Shown here piece after piece: positions 33,242 to 40,264 of a stretch of DNA of 40,264 bases. The notes below the pieces were generated by a model. That model made no database searches. It was not told the origin of the DNA and worked only from the letters and a program-made list of their open reading frames with translations. The translations under genes were made by a program, and so were the position numbers. Origin of the DNA: Sutterella wadsworthensis (GTDB taxonomy: Bacteria > Pseudomonadota > Gammaproteobacteria > Burkholderiales > Burkholderiaceae_F); contig NZ_QNRV01000027.1 of the NCBI RefSeq assembly GCF_003315195.1, forward strand, positions 1 to 40,264, written 5' to 3'. Each line of letters begins with the position of its first letter. Within the stretch, counting starts at the first letter, position 1.

Positions 33242-35392
33242 ATGAATACTCGCAAACCACTCTCTTGCATTTCCACAAAGCGCCCCGCACGCAAGCGCTT
33301 AGCCATTGCATTGTCTCTGGTGTTTTCCGGCTTGGGGACGCTCTCGCTGTCTCAGACCACAGCTGCCGCAGATGACTATCAAACGATTGACGGCGTCGGC
33401 GTGACGGCTCAGGCGCTGAAGATTGATATCTCTACGCAGGAAACGCCGCAGTCCGTATCGGTCATCAGCAGTAAGACGCTTGAAGAAGGGAATATCCGCA
33501 AGCTGGATGACTCTATGCGCTATACGCCGGGATTTTTCAGTCAGTACGGCGCGGACTATGACACCGACTGGATGAAAATGCGCGGCTTCAGTGTGACGAC
33601 CCTCATTGATGGTCATCGTCAGTTCTCCGAAGGCTTCTTCCAGACTTCTGTTGAACCCTTTGGGTTGGAATCCGTTGAAATTATTCAGGGACCGTCTTCC
33701 TCCCTTTTTGGTGATTCGCAGCCGGGCGGCGTCGTTAATCTCGTGACCAAGAAACCGACCAAAACGCCGCAGCACAGCGTTTCGATTTCCGGCGGCTCTA
33801 ACAAGTATGTTCAGGGCGGCTTTGATTTTGCAGATAACGCTACTGAAGACGGGACGAAGCGTTATCGCATCGTAGCGATGGTCAATCGAGAGGATTCGTT
33901 CCTTGACGGCGTTGATAAGCACCGCGTCTATCTTGCGCCGAGCTTCACGATTGATGTGAGCGACAGAACCAGTCTGACGTTCTTGGCGAACTACCTGAAG
34001 GAGAAGGGCAAGCCCAACAGCGCTTTCTTCCCGACCATGGGTACTCTTCATGCCCGCAATGGTCAATATATTTCTCCGAGTACCAGCTATGCACTTCCCA
34101 CTGATGATCTGGACAAGGATCAGGTGAATTTCGGCTGGGAACTTTCGCATGAGTTCAACGACAACTTGAAGTACAAGCAGAGCGCGAATTTTTCTTATAC
34201 GGATATGTATCTGAACGTCGCATCCGTTTATGGTTCGGGGGATTATTTTCCCACTTTGAATCCCCAACCCATGCTGCCGAGGAATGTGCTGATCAACGAC
34301 GGCATTGAAAAAGCCGTAACTTTCGACAATAACCTGACGTACACGAATACATCAGGGTTATTTGATAATCTGTTCCAATTGGGTTTCGATTATCAATGGT
34401 TCAAGAATTCTTGGGGTGCCAACACGCCGTCAGGGCTGAACTGGGGTACTGTTGATCCCTTTAATCCCTCTATCTTTACGCCGGGGGATGCCTCTGCCTA
34501 TGAGCTTGCAGACTATTGGCGCAATAAGTGGCAGTTCGGCATCTATGGACAGGCTCAAACGATTGTCAACGAATTCCTGCTTTTGAAAGTCGGCGCACGT
34601 TGGGATAAGGTCAGCATCGATTCTGGTTCGGATGATTCCCGTATTATCATCACCAAGGATCAGCTTGATGATACGCATTTTTCATGGAATGCCGGGATCA
34701 TGCTTTTGAATGACTATGGCATCTCGCCGTATGTGAATTATTCAGAAGCATTCTTTGCCAATGCTTCTTTGGCATATGCTGGGTTTGATAATAAATATCT
34801 TTACGGACTTACCGAGCCCACGAATACCAAGCAAATCGAGTATGGCCTTAAGTTGACGCCGAATTGGCTTGATGGCTTTGTGAACATTGCGTTCTTCAAT
34901 CTCAAGCAGGACAACGCCATGACGCCGAGTCTGGTGAACGGAGCACCAGCCTGGACGCCGGTGAGCGTTCAGAAGGCAAACGGTATTGAGGTTCAGGCGC
35001 GTGCCTCCGTTTTCAAACATCTGACATTTGACGTGAGCTACACGTATCTGGATAAGACGGATGGTGATGATGAAGTCCGCACTGTCATGACGCCTAAGCA
35101 CATGGCATCGGGGTGGGTCTCCTACAACTTTGCCGATCTTGGTCTTTCCGGGCTGACGCTGGGTGCTGGGGTTCGGTACATCGGCAGTTCCGTCGGTCAT
35201 TACGTGAACGAACAAGTGCCTGATGTCACGCTTTGGGATGCTGCTGTGAGTTATGTCTTCGATAAGCACTGGAGAATTCAAGGCACGATCACCAATATCG
35301 CTGACAAGGAATATGTTCAGGCTGCCGACTATGGCACTGCTTATTACGGCGAAGGGCGAGTTGCTCGTGCGACTTTGACTTACGCTTGGTAA
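33242..35392 (+). CDS. TonB-dependent siderophore receptor
   Basis: A 716-residue outer-membrane receptor. The signal peptide runs to about residue 43 (ALSLVFSGLGTLSLSQTTAAA). The plug domain (about 60-185) shows QETPQSVSVISSKTLEEGNIRKLDDSMRYTPG and VEIIQGPSSSLFGDSQPGGVVNLVTKKP, and the C-terminal 22-strand barrel ends in an aromatic residue (ATLTYAW), the signal for outer-membrane assembly. Its sequence and the following fhuCDB genes point to ferric hydroxamate siderophores, as for FhuA/FoxA, but the ligand is not shown. It needs TonB-ExbBD, which are not in this window. A Fur-like site overlaps its promoter. Confidence 0.92.
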   Translation: MNTRKPLSCISTKRPARKRLAIALSLVFSGLGTLSLSQTTAAADDYQTIDGVGVTAQALKIDISTQETPQSVSVISSKTLEEGNIRKLDDSMRYTPGFFSQYGADYDTDWMKMRGFSVTTLIDGHRQFSEGFFQTSVEPFGLESVEIIQGPSSSLFGDSQPGGVVNLVTKKPTKTPQHSVSISGGSNKYVQGGFDFADNATEDGTKRYRIVAMVNREDSFLDGVDKHRVYLAPSFTIDVSDRTSLTFLANYLKEKGKPNSAFFPTMGTLHARNGQYISPSTSYALPTDDLDKDQVNFGWELSHEFNDNLKYKQSANFSYTDMYLNVASVYGSGDYFPTLNPQPMLPRNVLINDGIEKAVTFDNNLTYTNTSGLFDNLFQLGFDYQWFKNSWGANTPSGLNWGTVDPFNPSIFTPGDASAYELADYWRNKWQFGIYGQAQTIVNEFLLLKVGARWDKVSIDSGSDDSRIIITKDQLDDTHFSWNAGIMLLNDYGISPYVNYSEAFFANASLAYAGFDNKYLYGLTEPTNTKQIEYGLKLTPNWLDGFVNIAFFNLKQDNAMTPSLVNGAPAWTPVSVQKANGIEVQARASVFKHLTFDVSYTYLDKTDGDDEVRTVMTPKHMASGWVSYNFADLGLSGLTLGAGVRYIGSSVGHYVNEQVPDVTLWDAAVSYVFDKHWRIQGTITNIADKEYVQAADYGTAYYGEGRVARATLTYAW

Positions 35393-35404
35393 ATCCTTGA
35401 TTCT

Positions 35405-35478
35405 CGTTTGAATATTCATTCAAACGATCTATCACATTCAACCGTCCGGCACCGCCTATTCGGCACCGGACGGTTGAA
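35405..35478 (+). other. two consecutive hairpins between receptor and fhuC
   Basis: CGTTTGAAT/ATTCAAACG (35405-35426, 9 bp, loop ATTC) is followed by TTCAACCGTCCGG (35437-35449) with its exact complement at 35466-35478; the latter continues inward with CCG/CGG after a symmetric CA/CA loop. No U-tract follows either. They may reduce read-through into, or protect mRNA upstream of, the ABC genes. Confidence 0.6.
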
Positions 35479-35514
35479 CGCATTCACAAGCATCATTTTT
35501 CAAACGTCCTCGCC

Positions 35515-36318
35515 ATGTACGAATTAAACGGCATCCGCATGGTTCGCAATGATCGAACGATTCTTTCGATCGACCATCTCGAAATTCCGACGCATGAGCT
35601 CACACTCATTTTGGGTCACAACGGTTCGGGGAAATCGACCTTAGCATCGATCATTTCCGGACTGGTTAAGCCCGATGCCGGGACGACGAAACTCGAAGGG
35701 GGCGACCTCTTTACGCTTTCAGAACGAGAGCGCGCTCAGAGAGCAGCTTTTTTGCCGCAAAAACTTCCGGCCTCGGAAGGCCTGACTTGCCGTGAACTCG
35801 TGCGTCTGGGACGCTTCCCTTGGCGCGGGCTTTTTGGCCGATGGCGCGCTGAAGATGAGGCAGCTGTTGATGAGGCACTCGCAGCTACCGGCACGGCGCA
35901 CTATGCACAAAGCTATGTCGACGATCTTTCCGGGGGCGAACGGCAGCGCGTGTGGATATCGATGCTTCTCGCACAAGCTTCGCCCGTAATGATTCTCGAC
36001 GAACCGACTTCCGCGCTGGACGTTCGTCACCAATACGGGACACTGGCGCTTCTGGAGCGCCTTAATCGTGAAACGGGGCGAGGCGTTATTGCGATCATTC
36101 ACGATATCAATCTGGCACTGCGGTTTGCTACACATATCGTGGCTTTGAAGGAGGGGAAGGTTCTCTTCTCAGGCGGGGCTGAACTCCTTCATAGTGAAGA
36201 AAATCTCAGAACACTTTTTGAGGCGCCGGTCAAACTCATGCTGCATCCGGATCCGCCGGCAGCCTATACCGGCGGCAAGAAGCAGCTCCCGCTTGATGTT
36301 GCCGTGGTGTGCGAATGA
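35515..36318 (+). CDS. fhuC: ferric siderophore ABC importer ATPase, FhuC type
   Basis: A 267-residue ATPase powering siderophore uptake across the inner membrane. Walker A is GHNGSGKST at 34-42, the Q-loop is in AAFLPQKLPASEGLTCRELVRLGRFPW, the signature is LSGGERQRVWISMLLAQ, Walker B is VMILDEPTSALDVRHQ, and the switch His is in IIHDINLAL. This RELVRLGR...GRW pattern is typical of the FhuC/FecE group. Its stop overlaps the fhuD start (ATGA), so the two are translationally coupled. Confidence 0.92.
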   Translation: MYELNGIRMVRNDRTILSIDHLEIPTHELTLILGHNGSGKSTLASIISGLVKPDAGTTKLEGGDLFTLSERERAQRAAFLPQKLPASEGLTCRELVRLGRFPWRGLFGRWRAEDEAAVDEALAATGTAHYAQSYVDDLSGGERQRVWISMLLAQASPVMILDEPTSALDVRHQYGTLALLERLNRETGRGVIAIIHDINLALRFATHIVALKEGKVLFSGGAELLHSEENLRTLFEAPVKLMLHPDPPAAYTGGKKQLPLDVAVVCE

Positions 36319-37331
36319 ACCTTCATCCTCCATTCTCCATACGCTTAAGCCGCCGAGGAGTGCTGAAGCACTTCGCGGCCGGCTCGCTCGGCGCTGCGTC
36401 GCTGCCGAACTTTGCTTCGAATGAAAAGTTGGCTGCAGTCTCGGGCATCACCATTCGCGATGACTTGGGCGAGCACGTCTTTCAAACCATCCCGCAGCGT
36501 CCTGCCGTGCTTCAATGGGATCTGTTGGAAAACTTGGTTGGTCTTGGCGTCAAACCTGCGGGCGCCTGCGACATCTCCAGCTGGGACACCTGGGTGCGTG
36601 AGCCCGCGCTGCCTGCCGGTATTGAGGATCTCGGTACCCGAGCCGAGCCCAATCTTGAACGCATTGCCAAACTTAAACCCGACGTTATTCTCATCGGTCC
36701 CACTCAGCTCGATCTGATGCCGGTGCTTGCCACCATTGCGCCGGTACTGCTCTTTAGCAACTACCGCGCCGATGCGCCTGAAAATGAAGCTGAGACGGCT
36801 CTCAAGCAGTTCCGGGAATTAGCAAAACTCTTTCAGCGCGAAGCCGTTGCTGAAGCTGAAATTGCTCGATGGTTTGCGCAAATTGACGCTTATGGCGACG
36901 CCATCCGCAAAGCTTTTGGTTTTGCTCCTCAAATTCAAGTTATCCGCTTTTCCAGTCTCACAACGCTTTTTGTTTATACGCCTAACTCTATTGCGGACTG
37001 GGTTGTGCGGCGCATGGGAATGGCGCAGCCGCTCACTCGGCCTGCAAGCGCCTATGGCCTCACGCAGGTGAGGATTCGCGACCTCAAAAATTTAACGGAT
37101 GCCTATGTCATCTACATCCGTCCTTTCGCTCAAGAAGCCAAGGTGATGAATTCCATCCTATGGTGTGCCACACCATTTGCCCGCAAACATCATGTGGCAC
37201 CTGCGGAACCCTACTGGAGCCATGGCGGAGCGCCCTCGATTCTGACCACTGCAAAACGCGTTACCGAAGCACTTTTGACGCTGGCTCCTTCTTATGCCGG
37301 CAGAACGGAGCAGGAGGGAACTTCAAAATGA
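36315..37331 (+). CDS. fhuD: periplasmic ferric siderophore-binding protein, FhuD type
   Basis: A 338-residue binding protein. The N-terminus has a twin-arginine motif SRRGVLK at about 12-18 followed by a hydrophobic stretch, so export by the Tat pathway is likely. The mature domain shows LQWDLLENLVGLGVKPAGACD, LERIAKLKPDVILIGPTQ and VIYIRPFAQEAKV, typical of the FhuD clade of type III binding proteins. The ATG overlaps the fhuC stop by ATGA, and its own stop overlaps fhuB by ATGA. A GTG two codons upstream is in frame but less likely. Confidence 0.9.
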   Translation: MNLHPPFSIRLSRRGVLKHFAAGSLGAASLPNFASNEKLAAVSGITIRDDLGEHVFQTIPQRPAVLQWDLLENLVGLGVKPAGACDISSWDTWVREPALPAGIEDLGTRAEPNLERIAKLKPDVILIGPTQLDLMPVLATIAPVLLFSNYRADAPENEAETALKQFRELAKLFQREAVAEAEIARWFAQIDAYGDAIRKAFGFAPQIQVIRFSSLTTLFVYTPNSIADWVVRRMGMAQPLTRPASAYGLTQVRIRDLKNLTDAYVIYIRPFAQEAKVMNSILWCATPFARKHHVAPAEPYWSHGGAPSILTTAKRVTEALLTLAPSYAGRTEQEGTSK

Positions 37332-39325
37332 AGACTTTCTCCATAGGTGCACTCATTGCTGCGGCGGCTGCGCTGGGTCTTTCCATTCTCTGCACCTTTA
37401 CGTTAGACAATGCGCTTTCCTGGACTGACCGCGTCAATCTCATCTTCGATCCGGCGTCAGCAGAGAGTTTTGACGCATACTACTTTGCTTTTGGAACGCT
37501 TCCGCGATTTGCCGCTGCGGCCATTGGCGGCGCACTGCTCGGTTTGGTGGGGAGCCTCCTGCAGCAGCTCACTCAAAATCCCATGACTTCTCCCTTGACG
37601 CTGGGTACGTCATCGGGCGGCTGGCTTGCAGTTGTATTGATTTCCGCCTTCTTTCCCGCGGCGGCCGGCGCATGGCTTTCATTGGGGGCTTTTGCTGGAG
37701 CGCTCGCCGCCTTCGGACTCATCCTGCTTATTGCCGGTCCGCGCGGCATGACGGGGGTCGCGCTGATTATCGCCGGCATGGTTGTGAACCTTCTTTTTGG
37801 GGCCATTGCGACGGCGGTTGTGCTGCTGCGTGCTCAGTTTGTTGAAAATGTCTTCCTCTGGGGGGCTGGCGACCTCGCGCAAAACGGCTGGGGCGGCATC
37901 ACTGCGCTTTTGCCGCAGACGGTTCCGGCGGTGATTCTTTTATTGATTTTTGCGCCGCGCGCACTCGCGCTCATTTCGCTCGGAGATGAAGGTGCTCGGG
38001 CTCGAGGCTTGCCCATCGTGCCCGTCTTCGGTGTGTTGGCGGCACTGGGCATCTGGCTCTCATCGGCCTTTATTGCAGCGGCCGGGGTTATCAATTTCAC
38101 AGGACTCATTGCGCCCAACATCGCGAGAAGAGTCGGGTTCGTCAATCCGCGCACTCAGCTCTTTGCAAGCATGCTGATTGGGGCGGCACTCCTCTGCGCC
38201 ACCGACGCAGCGGCTCAGGGACTCACCTCGCTTACCGGCAACATCGTGCCCACCGGCGTCGTGTCAGCCATTATCGGAACACCGATCTTCATCTGGATTG
38301 CCCGGAAAAGCCTCTCTGCGCTCGCGCGCGGCGGTGCGCAGCCCGGTCAGGTATCCGGCATGGTGCAGTCGTCGCTTAAGAAGCTCTCCATTCCTGGGCT
38401 CATCATGCTTGCCGCAGCAATGCTGCTTCTCATCGTCCTCAACTTTACGTTCATTAATCGAGAGGGCATATGGACATTTGCACTGGCAGATAAGTTTGAA
38501 CTGCTCCTGCGTATTCCTCGGTTTATTACTGCCGTTGCAGCCGGTGCCGGCTTAGCGGCCGCGGGCGTTATTTTGCAGCGTCTGATTCGCAATCCGCTCG
38601 CCAGTCCGGACATTCTTGGCGTGTCGTCCGGCGCAGCTTTCGCGATGGTCGTGAGTGCACTTTATTTTGGCGGCGCCGTGGGATCTCTGGGGTCGCTGAC
38701 GGCTGCCGGGGGCAGCTTTGCGGTGCTCTTGGTGCTGCTTGGCCTCTCAAAATCGTCTCGTTTTTCGCCTGACGTCGTCGTCCTGATGGGTATTGCAATC
38801 TCGGCTTTTCTGGATTCCGCCGTCACACTCGCCCTTTCGCGCGGAACCATGGAAAACTACTTTATTCTCCAGTGGCTTTCAGGCTCAACCTACCGCACCA
38901 CCCCTCTTGCGGCCGCAATGCTCTTGGGGGCCGTTCTCGTGCTTATCAGCATTGCTTTTGCCGCTTCGAGAAGCATGACGCTGCTCTCCATCAGCCGAGA
39001 CTTTGCGCAGTCCCGCGGGCTGTCGCTCACGCGTTCTGCGCTGGGGCTGCTCACGCTTTGTGCGCTCCTTTGTGCCTCAGCTACTGCTGCCATGGGGCCT
39101 GTAGCCTTTGTGGGACTTGTAGCGCCGCACATGGCCGTCATGATTGGTGCACGAACGGTAAAAACGGAACTCTGCACGGCAGCGCTTTTAGGGGCTGCAC
39201 TCGTTTCCTGGGCTGATTGGCTCGGTCAGGTGCTGATTGCTCCCGCACAGATCCCAGCAGGTACGTTGGCGTCGATTATCGGCGCAGGGTACTTCCTTAT
39301 TCTTTTGGTTGTGTCACGACGGTGA
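37328..39325 (+). CDS. fhuB: ferric siderophore ABC permease, fused FhuB type
   Basis: A 665-residue inner-membrane permease formed of two FecCD-like halves of about ten helices each, as in E. coli FhuB (660). Repeated family motifs appear in both halves: QNPMTSPLTLGTSSGG and RNPLASPDILGVSSGAAF near each N-terminus, and INFTGLIAPNIARR and VAFVGLVAPHMAVM toward each C-terminus. It is coupled to fhuD by an ATGA overlap and ends the operon; the TetR gene converges 47 bases on. The frame is open upstream to 37160, but that would overlap fhuD by 170 bases. Confidence 0.93.
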   Translation: MKTFSIGALIAAAAALGLSILCTFTLDNALSWTDRVNLIFDPASAESFDAYYFAFGTLPRFAAAAIGGALLGLVGSLLQQLTQNPMTSPLTLGTSSGGWLAVVLISAFFPAAAGAWLSLGAFAGALAAFGLILLIAGPRGMTGVALIIAGMVVNLLFGAIATAVVLLRAQFVENVFLWGAGDLAQNGWGGITALLPQTVPAVILLLIFAPRALALISLGDEGARARGLPIVPVFGVLAALGIWLSSAFIAAAGVINFTGLIAPNIARRVGFVNPRTQLFASMLIGAALLCATDAAAQGLTSLTGNIVPTGVVSAIIGTPIFIWIARKSLSALARGGAQPGQVSGMVQSSLKKLSIPGLIMLAAAMLLLIVLNFTFINREGIWTFALADKFELLLRIPRFITAVAAGAGLAAAGVILQRLIRNPLASPDILGVSSGAAFAMVVSALYFGGAVGSLGSLTAAGGSFAVLLVLLGLSKSSRFSPDVVVLMGIAISAFLDSAVTLALSRGTMENYFILQWLSGSTYRTTPLAAAMLLGAVLVLISIAFAASRSMTLLSISRDFAQSRGLSLTRSALGLLTLCALLCASATAAMGPVAFVGLVAPHMAVMIGARTVKTELCTAALLGAALVSWADWLGQVLIAPAQIPAGTLASIIGAGYFLILLVVSRR

Positions 39326-39372
39326 AGAAAAAGGCGCTGCTCATACAGCTTGCTGAAAAATACCCATTCCAA

Positions 39373-39960
39373 TCAATGTTTGGTTTGAGCGGCTGCGTGG
39401 TTGTGAACGAGATTTTCGAGTATGAAATGCCAGGCCTGAATTTTCAGCTTAGGTGAAACGAGATCAACTTCGAATTTATGCGAATAAAAGAATCCCTCGA
39501 TAGCCATGATGGCCACGAGCGCTGGTGTTCGAACATCTTCGGGTAAGGCCGCAATTCGAGCATGCAGTCTCTCGTACCAGAGTTTTACAGGACGCATGAG
39601 TTCTTCGTCGTGCACGAAATTGGAATGGATAGCGAGCCCGACTGTTGACCAGCCGTGGTTGTCATGATCAAAGCTGCGGAACCATTCGATGAAGCCCGGA
39701 ACGAGCGTTTCCTCGGGAGGTCCGTCAAAAAGCGCTTCGTGCCGAGCGAGTTCTGAGGAAAGGTGTGCCGCGTACTCTTCGACCAGCGCTGCTTGCAGTG
39801 CCCGCTTGCTCTTGAAGTGGTACATGCAGGCGCCTTTGCTGATGCCGGCTTTAGTTGCCGCACGCTCCATTGTGAGCGCACCAATACCTTCCTCAATGAT
39901 GATGGCTTTCGCTGCATCGAGGATGGACTGTCTGGTTTTTATTGCTTTGTCACTGGCCAT
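39373..39960 (-). CDS. TetR/AcrR-family transcription regulator
   Basis: A 195-residue repressor-type regulator. The N-terminal helix-turn-helix domain is KTRQSILDAAKAIIIEEGIGALTMERAATKAGISKGACMYHFKSKRALQAALVEEY, with the usual Tyr/His-Phe-K at the recognition helix end; the C-terminal ligand domain is not diagnostic. ATG at 39960 gives the normal N-terminal length; ATGs at 39990 and 40002 are also in frame, and none has a clear ribosome site. It lies downstream of the fumarate-reductase-like gene on the same strand and converges with fhuB, so its target could be either neighbour or elsewhere. Confidence 0.87.
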   Translation of the reverse strand: MASDKAIKTRQSILDAAKAIIIEEGIGALTMERAATKAGISKGACMYHFKSKRALQAALVEEYAAHLSSELARHEALFDGPPEETLVPGFIEWFRSFDHDNHGWSTVGLAIHSNFVHDEELMRPVKLWYERLHARIAALPEDVRTPALVAIMAIEGFFYSHKFEVDLVSPKLKIQAWHFILENLVHNHAAAQTKH

Positions 39961-40033
39961 TTGGGGAAGAAAGCACAGAGGGGAATCCATAGAATGAGCC
40001 ATTGTAGGACTGTCGAGTGTATCGGATAACGCT

Positions 40034-40113
40034 GACGGCCCGCGACTTAGTAAAGGTCGCAGGCCGTCGTGAACGGAGTGATTTTTATCTGCATCGATAG
40101 AATCGATGCAGAT
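40034..40113 (-). other. two hairpins after the flavoprotein gene
   Basis: A perfect 12-bp stem, ATCTGCATCGAT (40087-40098) with its complement at 40102-40113 and an AGA loop, lies just past the flavoprotein stop. A second hairpin, GACGGCC (40034-40040) with GGCCGTC (40062-40068), continues inward with GCGAC/GTCGC. Neither has a U-tract on the minus strand; they may be a Rho-dependent or 3'-protecting structure. Confidence 0.45.
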
Positions 40114-40120
40114 TGGGACA

Positions 40121-40264
<144 letters not shown>

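Overview
The window looks like chromosomal DNA of a Betaproteobacterium in Burkholderiales, most likely a gut anaerobe of the Sutterellaceae (Sutterella/Parasutterella type). This is inferred from gene content, not from a database search: an Fnr-type regulator beside oxygen-independent HemN, a DsbL/DsbI-type disulfide pair, a flavin-dependent fumarate-reductase-like protein at the right edge, BamC, and long operons with moderately high GC.

Layout. 1-124 is the 3' end (domains V and VI) of a group II intron. 260-1609 holds thyA and folA, the thymidylate/folate pair, followed by a terminator and a gene-free stretch with DnaA-box-like sites and AGATGCTTAA repeats. Two identical tRNA-Arg(ACG) genes (minus strand) follow, then alaS-tusA (minus). 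hemN (minus) and fnr (plus) diverge from a shared region with a perfect FNR box. dsbI/dsbL (minus) come next. The 960-base gap at 9582-10541 holds two copies of what looks like a small-RNA gene on the minus strand. nnrD (minus) and an ADP-ribose-type Nudix hydrolase (plus) diverge. A Fbp-type ABC importer (minus), a Bcp peroxiredoxin, an orphan HicB-like protein, and tRNA-Ser(GCT) plus a third tRNA-Arg(ACG) follow.

From 18286 the plus strand carries a BMP-family (nucleoside-type) ABC importer with two tandem binding lipoproteins, a KefB/YbaL-like antiporter, RmuC, an M50 metalloprotease, a methyltransferase, bamC, a small unknown protein, a DUF805 membrane protein and a SlyD-like isomerase. 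After 560 gene-free bases, a Fur-box-like promoter precedes a complete hydroxamate-siderophore-type uptake locus: a TonB-dependent receptor, then fhuC, fhuD and fhuB overlapping by ATGA. A TetR regulator and the C-terminus of a fumarate-reductase-like flavoprotein, both minus strand, end the window.

The most interesting signal is the pair of elements at 9997-10124 and 10303-10426. Each has a TATAGT -10, a 5' hairpin whose sequence differs between copies while the pairing is kept, an invariant linker of about 37 bases with an anti-Shine-Dalgarno CUCCU, and a GC-rich terminator with compensatory base changes and a U-tract. A second theme is large hairpins without U-tracts between the abundant component and the rest of several transport operons, including a stem-loop of about 73 bases between the two BMP lipoproteins.
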